A stretch of DNA of 27,198 nucleotides from DASZVN01 sp035547055. Its GTDB lineage: Bacteria; Pseudomonadota; Alphaproteobacteria; Rhizobiales; Methylopilaceae. Made by a program: the position numbers and the translations under genes. The notes below the pieces were generated by a model. The model saw only the letters and a program-made list of their open reading frames with translations. It made no database searches and was not told the origin of the DNA. Shown here piece after piece: positions 1-6,439 of the stretch. Location: positions 1 through 27,198 of the forward strand of contig DASZVN010000031.1 of the NCBI GenBank assembly GCA_035547055.1, given 5' to 3'. The first letter of the stretch is position 1, and every line of letters begins with the position of its first letter.

Positions 1-72
1 ATGGCGTCTCCCCTGTGGTCGGCGCGGAGCCTAGCGCCGGCGGCCCGGCGGCGGAAGCGCCGCTGATCCTCT

Positions 73-180
73 CCCGTGAAACGGGGCGGTGGCGAGCGCA
101 GCGCGCCGGAGGGGCCCTCCGGCGCGCCAATGGCCCCACCATGCTTCGCACGGTCCTCCTCCCCCGTGAAACGGGGGAGG
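73..180. repeat. Two copies of a short palindromic repeat after the ligase gene
   Basis: The 14-base unit CCCGTGAAACGGGG occurs at 73-86 and again inside a longer palindrome at 163-176. The second copy forms a 10-bp stem (157-166 with 172-181, loop TGAAA) whose end touches the ligase stop codon at 182-184. It could act as a transcript-end hairpin for the ligase, but no T-run follows on the minus strand, so it is not a classical intrinsic terminator. No convincing gene is seen in 1-181. Confidence 0.6.
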
Positions 181-181
181 A

Positions 182-1825
182 TCAGGCATCGCCCTTCATC
201 AGCGCCTCCAAATGCTCCAGGCGATCGGCCTCGCGGGGCGGCTTGTCCCAGCGGATGCGGGCGATGCGGGGGAAGCGCATGGCGACGCCGGAGCGGTGGC
301 GGGTCGAGCGCGCCAGGCCCTCGAAGGCGACCTCCAGCACCAGGCCCTGGTCCGGCTCGTGGGCGACCTCGCGCACCGGGCCGAAGCGGTTGATGGTGCG
401 GTTCCTGACCCAGCGGTCGAGCTGGGCCAGCTCCTCGTCGGTGAAACCGAAATAGGCCTTGCCGACCGGCACCAGCTCATCGCCGCCCTCGCCCGCCGCC
501 CAGACGCCGAAGGTGTAGTCGGAATAGAACGAGGAGCGCTTGCCGTGGCCGCGCTGGGCATACATCAGCACGGCATCGACCGTATGCGGGTCGCGCTTCC
601 ACTTGAACCACAGACCCTTCGGCCGGCCGGGCACATAGAGGCTGTCGGCTCGCTTCAGCATGATGCCCTCGACTGCCGCTGCATCGTCGTCGCCGCCGGC
701 CGCAGCCGGATCGGCCCGCGCCGCGGCGAGGTCGTCCCAGGTCGCGAACGGCACCACGGCCGAGAGGTCGATCCGGGGGTTCGCCAGCCGCCCGACCAGC
801 GCTTCCAGCCGCCCCCGCCGCTCGGCGAAGGGCCGCTCGCGAAGATCATCGGCGCCCTCGACCAGGAGATCGTAGGCGCGGATATGGGCGGGGAAGTCGG
901 CGAGGAGCTTGGGCGTCACCGCCTTGCGGTTCAGGCGCTGCTGCAGGACGTTGAAGCTCTGCACCCGCCCCTCGCGGAGGATCAGGAGCTCGCCGTCGAT
1001 CGCGCCTTCGAACTCGAGTTCGGCGAGAAGGTCGGGGAAGGCGCCGGAGATATCCTCCCCGGTGCGGGAATAGAGGCGGCGACGCAGGTGGCCGCTTTCG
1101 TCGCGGCCGGCGGCGGCCTGGACGCGGATGCCATCCCACTTCCACTCCGCGACGAAATCGGCAGGATCGAGCGTATGGCGCCAGTCGGCGGTATCTTCGA
1201 CCGCGGTCGCGAGCATCGGCGGGCGGAACGGCGCCGGGTCGCTGGTCTCCGGCCGCGGCCCGCGGCCCTCGACCCAGGCGAACAGCTCCTCGTAGGGCGG
1301 CGCGAGGCCGTGCCAGACCAGCTCGACCGCATCGGGCTCGATCCCCTCCCCCAGCATCGCGACCGCGGTCTTGGCAAGGCGGGCGGAGGCGCCGATGCGG
1401 AGCGCGCCGGTGATCAGCTTCAGCAGCGCCCAGCGCCCGATCTCGTCGAGCCCGTCGAGCCAGCGGGCGAGGAGACCGGGGAGCGCCTCCTTGGCGGCAT
1501 CGTGAAGGCCGGCGACGATGTCGGTGAGGGTCGGCGCGGCATTGGCGCCGTGCCCGGCGGGCCACATCAGCGCCACGGTCTCGGCGAGGTCGCCGACATA
1601 GTCGTAGGAGAGGCCGAACAGCACCGGATCGGTGCGCTCCTCGATCAGCGCGCGGATCAGGCCGGGCTTGGCATGGCGGAACGACAGCGCCCCGGTCAGC
1701 GCCGCCAGCGCAAAGCCGCGATCGGGATCGGGCGTCTCGCGAAAATAGTCCGCCATCAGGCGGAGCTTGGCGTTGCGCCGGGGCTCGTAGGCGAGCCGAT
1801 CGAGAAGCGCGGCGAAGCGGTTCAT
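182..1825 (-). CDS. ATP-dependent DNA ligase (DNA-damage-response type)
   Basis: 547-residue ATP-dependent DNA ligase that seals nicks through a lysyl-AMP intermediate. The nucleotidyltransferase motif I is EWKWDGIRVQ with the adenylated lysine at about residue 229; DGELL and the FKWKRDP element (motif V region) follow, then a C-terminal OB-fold part. Residues 1-190 form the alpha-helical N-terminal domain of the bacterial LigB/LigC-like, non-LigD ligases, matching the group named cisplatin-damage-response ligase. The start at 1825 (MNRFAALLDR) is preferred over an in-frame ATG at 1924 because that extension would run through an intergenic palindromic repeat. Relatives are usually clustered with a ligase-associated exonuclease, helicase and PdeM-like phosphoesterase. 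None is seen here: upstream lies a divergent Rieske gene, and downstream sequence ends at the window edge. Confidence 0.93.
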   Translation of the reverse strand: MNRFAALLDRLAYEPRRNAKLRLMADYFRETPDPDRGFALAALTGALSFRHAKPGLIRALIEERTDPVLFGLSYDYVGDLAETVALMWPAGHGANAAPTLTDIVAGLHDAAKEALPGLLARWLDGLDEIGRWALLKLITGALRIGASARLAKTAVAMLGEGIEPDAVELVWHGLAPPYEELFAWVEGRGPRPETSDPAPFRPPMLATAVEDTADWRHTLDPADFVAEWKWDGIRVQAAAGRDESGHLRRRLYSRTGEDISGAFPDLLAELEFEGAIDGELLILREGRVQSFNVLQQRLNRKAVTPKLLADFPAHIRAYDLLVEGADDLRERPFAERRGRLEALVGRLANPRIDLSAVVPFATWDDLAAARADPAAAGGDDDAAAVEGIMLKRADSLYVPGRPKGLWFKWKRDPHTVDAVLMYAQRGHGKRSSFYSDYTFGVWAAGEGGDELVPVGKAYFGFTDEELAQLDRWVRNRTINRFGPVREVAHEPDQGLVLEVAFEGLARSTRHRSGVAMRFPRIARIRWDKPPREADRLEHLEALMKGDA

Positions 1826-1855
1826 GCGAAGGGAATGTAGCGCAGTGGCGGGCCT

Positions 1856-1930
1856 TGCAGGGTGGGCACGCATCGCGTGCCCACGTCGGCGCTGGACGTG
1901 GGCATCGACGCCGCCGATGCCCACCCTACA
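1856..1930. repeat. Intergenic palindromic repeat, copy A
   Basis: A double-hairpin element between the divergent ligase and Rieske genes. Its outer ends TGCAGGGTGGGCA and TGCCCACCCTACA are near-perfect inverted repeats. Inside are a perfect 10-bp hairpin (1862-1871 with 1875-1884) and a second 10-bp hairpin (1898-1907 with 1915-1924). It shares the GTGGGCA...TGCCCAC cores and CTAC ends with copies near 4565, 9038, 11993 and 16041. Confidence 0.75.
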
Positions 1931-1953
1931 GGCCGCGACCGCCCCGACAGCCG

Positions 1954-1982
1954 TTGCTCCGGCCCTGGCACCGTTCTAATGT
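1954..1982 (+). promoter_or_regulatory. Possible promoter for the Rieske gene
   Basis: TTGCTC (1954-1959) and TAATGT (1977-1982) are separated by 17 bases, 74 bases upstream of the Rieske start codon. Each hexamer matches the sigma-70 consensus at only three of six positions, so this is a weak candidate. Confidence 0.25.
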
Positions 1983-2055
1983 TGAGCGATCTACTCACGC
2001 CGCCGCCGCGGAGCCTGCTTCGCTGCCGGCGGCCTGTCCGCGCTGGAGGCAGACC

Positions 2056-3252
2056 ATGAGCAAAGCGGGAGTGCGAGAGGGGATCGACGAGGGCACCGCC
2101 TACGGCCGCCCGCCGCAGCACTCGAACCCGGTCCTGACCCAGGTCGGGCCTGGCACCCCGCTCGGCGAGCTGATGCGGCGCTACTGGCAGCCCGTCGCGA
2201 TGTCGGAGGAAGTCACCACCACACCGAAGCAGATCCGCATCCTCGGCGAGGACTTCGTCATCTTCCGCGACCGCAAGGGCCGTCCCGGCATGCTCTATCC
2301 GCGCTGCATGCACCGCGGCACGACGCTCTATTACGGCAAGGTCGAGGACGAGGGCATCCGCTGCTGCTACCATGGCTGGCTGTTCGACGTCGAAGGCCAC
2401 TGCCTCGACCAGCCCTGCGAGCCGAGCCAGGGCGAAGGCCACCGCGAAAAGGTGCGCCAACCCTGGTATCCGGTCGAGGAGCGCTACGGCCTGATGTTCG
2501 CCTATATGGGCCCGGCCGAGAAGAAGCCCGTGCTGCCGCACTGGGACAACATCGAGAATCTCGGGCCCGACGAGGAATACCAGACCCGCTACGCCAACCA
2601 CATCGGCAACCCGATCCTCGACTATTCCTGGCTGCACCAGAACGACAACGTGATGGACCCGTTCCACGTCCAGGTGCTGCACTCGACCTTCACCGGCGCG
2701 CAGTTCCACCCGCAATTCGCGCTGATGCCCAAGGTCGACTTCAAGCAGGTCGAGGACGGCGTCTACTATTCGGCGGTCCGCGTGCTCGACGACGGGCGCA
2801 CCATGGACCGCATCTCGCACTGGATGTGCCCGAACGTCATGGCGGTGCCGAGCACCCAGATGGATGCGGGCGCGGCGACCGGCGTCGCCTGGGTCGTCCC
2901 GGTCGACGACACCCACTATTTCCAGCTCCTCACCCGCCGGGTGAAGAAGGGCGCGCCCAACCTCTTCCTCAAGATCAACGGCAAGGCGCTGGACGAGCGC
3001 AGCGAGGCCGAGCGCCGCGAGTTCCCCGGCGATTACGAGGCCCAGATCGGCCAGGGCCCGATCTCGCTCCACACCGAGGAGCATCTGGCGACCAGCGACC
3101 GCGGCATCGTCATGCAGCGCCGCTTCCTCGAGCGCCAGATGAAGGTGGTGGCCGAGGGCGGCGACCCGGTGGGCGTCTCGTTCGACCCGAAGAAGGCGAC
3201 GGTGAAGGTCCGCTCGGGCAATTTCTTCTCCACCGCCCAGGCCGCGGAGTAG
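2056..3252 (+). CDS. Rieske 2Fe-2S aromatic ring-hydroxylating oxygenase, alpha subunit
   Basis: 398-residue oxygenase component expected to insert oxygen into an aromatic or related substrate using electrons from a separate reductase. The Rieske cluster ligands are visible as C84-M-H86 and C103-x-x-H106. The mononuclear iron site is marked by N198-x-x-D201-x-x-H204-x4-H209, the usual D/H/H signature of Rieske oxygenases. The start at 2056 has a good ribosome-binding site (GGAGG at 2045-2049, 6 bases away); an in-frame ATG at 1855 is rejected because it would read through the palindromic repeat. Overall it resembles the phthalate-4,5-dioxygenase/LigX-like oxygenases. The substrate cannot be told from sequence. 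No ferredoxin or reductase partner is visible in the window. The UbiX-like gene follows about 100 bases downstream on the same strand. Confidence 0.93.
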   Translation: MSKAGVREGIDEGTAYGRPPQHSNPVLTQVGPGTPLGELMRRYWQPVAMSEEVTTTPKQIRILGEDFVIFRDRKGRPGMLYPRCMHRGTTLYYGKVEDEGIRCCYHGWLFDVEGHCLDQPCEPSQGEGHREKVRQPWYPVEERYGLMFAYMGPAEKKPVLPHWDNIENLGPDEEYQTRYANHIGNPILDYSWLHQNDNVMDPFHVQVLHSTFTGAQFHPQFALMPKVDFKQVEDGVYYSAVRVLDDGRTMDRISHWMCPNVMAVPSTQMDAGAATGVAWVVPVDDTHYFQLLTRRVKKGAPNLFLKINGKALDERSEAERREFPGDYEAQIGQGPISLHTEEHLATSDRGIVMQRRFLERQMKVVAEGGDPVGVSFDPKKATVKVRSGNFFSTAQAAE

Positions 3253-3266
3253 GCAACGCCTGTCCC

Positions 3267-3292
3267 ACCCTCTCCCGCTCGCGGGAGAGGGT
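3267..3292. terminator. Perfect 12-bp hairpin after the Rieske gene
   Basis: ACCCTCTCCCGC at 3267-3278 pairs perfectly with 3281-3292 across a two-base centre, 15 bases after the Rieske stop codon. There is no T-run, so it may be a Rho-independent-like hairpin, an RNA-stabilising stem, or simply a common intergenic palindrome. Confidence 0.4.
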
Positions 3293-3355
3293 AAGCGCCA
3301 CCGCTCCGAAAAATATGCTACTGGCGGCGGGCCGTTCCGCCGAGAACCCCGCCTC

Positions 3356-3925
3356 ATGCCTCAGGATCGTTTCGTCGTCGCCATCACCGGGGCTTCCGGT
3401 CACGCTTACGGCATCCGCACGCTGCAGGTGCTGCGTGAGCTCGGCTACGAGACGCATCTGGTGATGTCGCGCCCGGCAATCGTCGCCCTCGCCTACGAAT
3501 CGGACATGAAGCTCAAGGACATCCAGGCCCTGGCCGACCATGTCCACGACAACGCGGACATCGCCGCGCCGATCTCGAGCGGCTCGTTCCGCACCCGCGG
3601 CATGATCGTGGCGCCCTGCTCCGCGAAGACGCTGGCCGAGATCGCGACCGGGATGGGGGCGACCCTGGTCTCGCGCGCCGCCGACGTCGTGCTGAAGGAG
3701 CGGCGGCGGCTCGTCCTCCTGTTCCGGGAGACGCCGCTCCACCTCGTCCATTGCCGCAACATGGTGACGGCGACCGAGATGGGCGCGATCGTGATGCCGC
3801 CGGTGCCGGCATTCTATCCCAAGCCGAAGACGGTCGAGGAGATCGTCGACCACACCATCGGCCGGGCGCTGGACCTGTTCGACATCGACTCGGGCAAGGT
3901 CAAGCGCTGGAAGGAGCCGAGCTAG
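3356..3925 (+). CDS. ubiX: UbiX/Pad1-family flavin prenyltransferase
   Basis: 189-residue member of the UbiX family, which attaches a dimethylallyl group to FMN to make the prenylated-FMN cofactor for UbiD-type decarboxylases. The N-terminal flavin-binding motif TGASG (residues 11-15), the SSGSFRTRGMIVAPCSAKTL stretch, the RAADVVLKE segment and RETPL are all typical, and the length is normal. In many bacteria the gene serves ubiquinone synthesis with ubiD. Here it follows a Rieske oxygenase, so a role in supplying prenyl-FMN to an aromatic-acid decarboxylase is equally possible. No UbiD homologue is present in the window. The ribosome-binding site is weak. The family assignment is firm; the pathway is inference. 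Confidence 0.92.
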   Translation: MPQDRFVVAITGASGHAYGIRTLQVLRELGYETHLVMSRPAIVALAYESDMKLKDIQALADHVHDNADIAAPISSGSFRTRGMIVAPCSAKTLAEIATGMGATLVSRAADVVLKERRRLVLLFRETPLHLVHCRNMVTATEMGAIVMPPVPAFYPKPKTVEEIVDHTIGRALDLFDIDSGKVKRWKEPS

Positions 3926-3936
3926 GTCGAAGCCCT

Positions 3937-4021
3937 CGTCATGCCCGGACTTGGTCCGGGCATGACGGGCTTGCAGGGCCTCAGCGAAGGAAGTCGTGGA
4001 TGGCCGGGACAAGCCCGGCCA
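3937..4021. repeat. REP-like double hairpin between convergent genes
   Basis: A perfect 13-bp palindrome, GTCATGCCCGGAC (3938-3950) with 3954-3966, loop TTG, extendable by one pair, lies 12 bases after the ubiX stop. A second stem, TGGCCGGG (4001-4008) with CCCGGCCA (4014-4021), lies just before the end of the VOC gene. Both share the ATG(G)CCGG...CCGG(G)CATGAC pattern of REP elements familiar from Bradyrhizobium-like genomes. Its position suggests it also works as a bidirectional transcript end. Confidence 0.7.
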
Positions 4022-4037
4022 TGACGGGAACCGCGAT

Positions 4038-4529
4038 TTAAGCGGCTGCGGCCTTCTTCGCGGCTTCCCAGGCGTCGAGCTTCTTGCGGGCGCCGTTCGA
4101 CTTCGGGTCCATCATCGTGTCGTGGTTCGCCCGGCGCGCCGTCAGCTCGATGACGTAGCCGTTGGGGTCGCGGAAATAGACCGAGTCGATGAAGGCGTGG
4201 TCGGAGATGCCGCGCGTCTCGATGCCGGCCGCCTTGCCCCTGTCGAACATCGGCTTGAGCTGGTCTTCCGGGATCTCCAGCGCGATGTGCAGGTCGTAGT
4301 CGTGCTGGGTCTTGAACTCGAACGGCCGGTCCGGCGCCTCGAAGAAGGCGAGATAGGAGCCGTCGTCCATCTCGTAGAAGGTGTGCAGCGTGTTGGTGGC
4401 GCGGCCGCTCTTCGTCTCCTTGATCTCGAGCGTGCCGGCGAGCGGCAGCCCGAGAAAATCCTCGTAGAACTTGCGGGTCTCCTCGGAGTCGCGGCAGCGA
4501 TAGGCGTTGTGATGCAGGCCCTTGATCAT
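4038..4529 (-). CDS. VOC-family (glyoxalase/extradiol dioxygenase fold) protein
   Basis: 163-residue protein of the vicinal-oxygen-chelate superfamily. It starts MIKGLHHNAYRCRD with the characteristic FYEDFLGLP helix, and shows likely metal ligands at H6/H7, H81 (DLHIALEI) and E128 (DPNGYVIEL), the H-H-E pattern of metal-dependent members. Members include glyoxalase I, ring-cleaving dioxygenases and epimerases, and the exact reaction cannot be assigned. The start at 4529 is supported by AGGAG seven to eight bases upstream. The C-terminus (about residues 140-163) is an Ala/Lys-rich helical tail. It lies on the minus strand downstream of a glutathione S-transferase with a palindromic repeat between them. 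With the Rieske and UbiX genes this suggests aromatic or xenobiotic breakdown, by inference. Confidence 0.88.
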   Translation of the reverse strand: MIKGLHHNAYRCRDSEETRKFYEDFLGLPLAGTLEIKETKSGRATNTLHTFYEMDDGSYLAFFEAPDRPFEFKTQHDYDLHIALEIPEDQLKPMFDRGKAAGIETRGISDHAFIDSVYFRDPNGYVIELTARRANHDTMMDPKSNGARKKLDAWEAAKKAAAA

Positions 4530-4564
4530 AATGGTCTCCTATCGTCTCGGCCGATCGCGCTGAC

Positions 4565-4631
4565 TTGTAGGCGGGCATCGGCACGCCGATGCCCGCGTCT
4601 TCGGGGGCAAGCTGTGCTTGCCCACCCTACG
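4565..4631. repeat. Intergenic palindromic repeat, copy B
   Basis: Lies between the GST and VOC genes. It has a near-complete hairpin, GCGGGCATCGGC (4571-4582) with 4585-4596, and a second stem GGCAAGC (4606-4612) with GCTTGCC (4616-4622). It is bounded by TTGTAG and CCCACCCTACG, as in the other copies of the family. The GGCAAGC stem recurs in copy D. Confidence 0.72.
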
Positions 4632-4642
4632 AGCCACACGTG

Positions 4643-5317
4643 TCAGATCGCGACGAACTCCTGGTCCTTGACCGCGTCGCGGAGGCCGTAGAGCGCCTCG
4701 TTCACCTTCGGCCAGCTCTTCAGCTTCTTCATGTTGTCGATCCAGCGCTGGATATTGGGATAGCGCGAGAAATCGCAACGGATGGTCTCGCCGAGCGTCA
4801 GCAGGCCGATGCCGAAATAGTCGGCGATGGTGATCTCGTTGCCGCAGAGATAGGCCCGTCCGTCGCCGAGCCAATGATCGTTCAGCACCTGCAGCCAGCC
4901 GAGCGCACGCTCCTTGCCCCACTCGATGGTGCCCTTGTGCATCTCGTCGCTCGGCCGCTTGTGGTGCGGAAAGAGCTGCGGGTAGATCCAGCCATAGGCG
5001 TAGTCGCGGTAGAAGTTGGTGTTGAACCAATCCATGATCTCGTTGACCTTGGCCCGCTTCTTCAGGTCCTTCGGATAGGCCGGCGAGCCGATCTTGTCGG
5101 CGAGATATTTCAGGATGGCGGAGCTTTCGGTCAGGCGCAGGTCGTCGTCGTCGAGCATCGGCACGAGCCGGTTGGGGTTCATCGACGCGTATGGCTGCTG
5201 GTAGTGCTCGCCGACCATGACGTCGACGAGCTGCTCCTCGACCGGGATGTTGTTCTCGGCGATGAACAGGCGGACCGGCCGGCTCGTCATCGACACCGGG
5301 TGCATGTAGAGCTTCAC
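4643..5317 (-). CDS. Glutathione S-transferase family protein
   Basis: 224-residue GST with an N-terminal thioredoxin fold and C-terminal helical domain. The N-terminus KLYMHPVSMTSRPVRLFIAE carries a candidate catalytic serine, NPNRLVPML holds the cis-proline, and the LTESSAILKYLADK stretch supplies the Glu-Ser pair that binds the glutathione gamma-glutamyl group. The TIADYFGIGLL segment is the usual C-terminal N-capping region. The chosen start is GTG at 5317, with GGGGGAGG about seven bases upstream. A longer in-frame reading to 5620 has no start support and low-complexity composition. It resembles theta-like GSTs. A role in detoxifying or isomerising an aromatic intermediate fits the neighbours but is inference. 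Confidence 0.9.
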   Translation of the reverse strand: MKLYMHPVSMTSRPVRLFIAENNIPVEEQLVDVMVGEHYQQPYASMNPNRLVPMLDDDDLRLTESSAILKYLADKIGSPAYPKDLKKRAKVNEIMDWFNTNFYRDYAYGWIYPQLFPHHKRPSDEMHKGTIEWGKERALGWLQVLNDHWLGDGRAYLCGNEITIADYFGIGLLTLGETIRCDFSRYPNIQRWIDNMKKLKSWPKVNEALYGLRDAVKDQEFVAI

Positions 5318-5643
5318 GACGCTTCCTCCCCCTTCTCGGCACGCGACAGGCGACGCCCGGGCATCGCATCTTAGGGCGCAATCGCGGGCATTGGGAACGC
5401 CGCGCGGCGCCCTGCTGCCCCTAGCGCCGGGGCACCGCGATGTCGACGAACAACTGCGTGAGGGCGCTGCCGGGCCGCCGCGATCACAGCCGCCTGATCG
5501 CTCTCCATCGGCAGGAACCTCGGCTGTTCGGGCGTGTTTCTCCGGAGTCGAACATCTGGTGTGCTGCGCGCTTGGTGTTCCGCGCGGCGGGCTTCCGCGC
5601 GCGATGAAATCGAGGCCCACGGCCGAATGGGTGGGAGGTCGAG
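5318..5643. other. Divergent intergenic region, no gene recognised
   Basis: 326 bases between the divergent GST and the 237-residue hypothetical gene. Several frames are open but none gives a recognisable protein. On the minus strand a very short in-frame piece ends QLFVDIAVPRR at 5420 but is closed by a stop about 20 codons upstream, so it is at most a remnant. The region presumably holds the promoters of both flanking genes; I cannot point to convincing hexamers. Confidence 0.5.
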
Positions 5644-6357
5644 ATGAACGGCTCGATCGACACGCGCGTCGAGCGCCTCTACCAGCAGATCGAACTCGTC
5701 AGGGGGTCCGGCGATCCGAGCCGGGGCCGGCTCTGCATCATGTCGTTCGTCGCCTTTCTCGCCGGCGAACGCCACAGCGACGCCCCGGCCACCGCCTCGG
5801 CGGTGATCCGCAACTTCGCGATCGTGGTGAACGACGAGATGCCGGCGCATCTGCGCCAGCGCCTGAAGCCGTTCGCGCCCCGCATCCTCGGCACCAATGA
5901 CGGGCTCGACCGCCAGCGCCTCGACCTGTTGCGCCGGGCCGCGACGGAGGAGCTCCTGCCGCTCGCCGGAGCAATGCCGCGGCAGGCGTCGCCCGCGCCG
6001 GCGTCCGGCCTGATGGGGTGGATCCGGATGCGGCTGATGCCGCAGGCGGAGGCCACGCTGGTCGCCGACACCGTCGCGGCGAGCGAAGTCGAGCTCGCCG
6101 CTTCCGCTGCCAAGCTGATTGCGCTCGCAGCCCGCCGGGCGCCGAACGCCGCCGAGCAGGAACGCTGCTGGAGCAAGGCGATCGAGCTGCTCGACCGGCT
6201 CTGCGACGTCGGCGCCGAGCGGCCGCGTCCACAGGCCGAGCCGACCCGCCTCGCCTGGCTCGACGAGCTCGCGACCAAGAGCCAGCGCCGCCGCCAGCGC
6301 CTGCAATCGGCGATCGGCAAGATGACCGGTGTCGGCGAGGACCAGCCCAGCGTCTGA
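5644..6357 (+). CDS. Conserved-looking hypothetical protein, 237 residues
   Basis: I do not recognise a named family. The ribosome-binding site is strong (GGAGG at 5634-5638, five bases before ATG). The protein is soluble and mostly helical, with no signal peptide or membrane segment. The part most likely conserved is residues 28-90, containing RLCIMSFVAFLAGERHSD, AVIRNFAIVVNDEMP and APRILGTNDGLDRQR. Residues about 110-125 are Ala/Pro-rich, and the C-terminal half is Ala/Glu/Arg-rich and helical, with RRAPNAAEQERCWSKAIELL. It has no obvious catalytic motif. It stands between the divergent GST and the GMC oxidoreductase and may be monocistronic. Confidence 0.75.
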   Translation: MNGSIDTRVERLYQQIELVRGSGDPSRGRLCIMSFVAFLAGERHSDAPATASAVIRNFAIVVNDEMPAHLRQRLKPFAPRILGTNDGLDRQRLDLLRRAATEELLPLAGAMPRQASPAPASGLMGWIRMRLMPQAEATLVADTVAASEVELAASAAKLIALAARRAPNAAEQERCWSKAIELLDRLCDVGAERPRPQAEPTRLAWLDELATKSQRRRQRLQSAIGKMTGVGEDQPSV

Positions 6358-6393
6358 GCCCGCCCCTTTTCATCCGGTCGTCGTTCCGTAATA

Positions 6394-6432
6394 TCTCCCC
6401 CAAGCCGCGAAGCGGCAGCGACTTGGGGGAGA
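6394..6432 (+). promoter_or_regulatory. Hairpin sequestering the GMC oxidoreductase ribosome-binding site
   Basis: TCTCCCCCAAG (6394-6404) pairs perfectly over 11 bases with CTTGGGGGAGA (6422-6432), and the 17-base interior contains a smaller CCGC...GCGG stem. The right arm includes the only Shine-Dalgarno-like sequence (GGGGGAG, 6425-6431) in front of the ATG at 6440, so the folded form would block ribosome access. It may equally be a common intergenic palindrome that happens to supply the site. Confidence 0.5.
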
Positions 6433-6439
6433 AAACGCC

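Noticed and set aside
1..66. Possible 3' end of a plus-strand gene (frame 1, stop at 64-66, Arg-rich tail)
   Set aside because: Only about 21 codons are visible, there is no recognisable motif, and composition alone does not support it.
5420..5480. Short minus-strand peptide ending QLFVDIAVPRR as a gene remnant
   Set aside because: Only about 20 codons between stops; it could be chance, and I could not tie it to a family.
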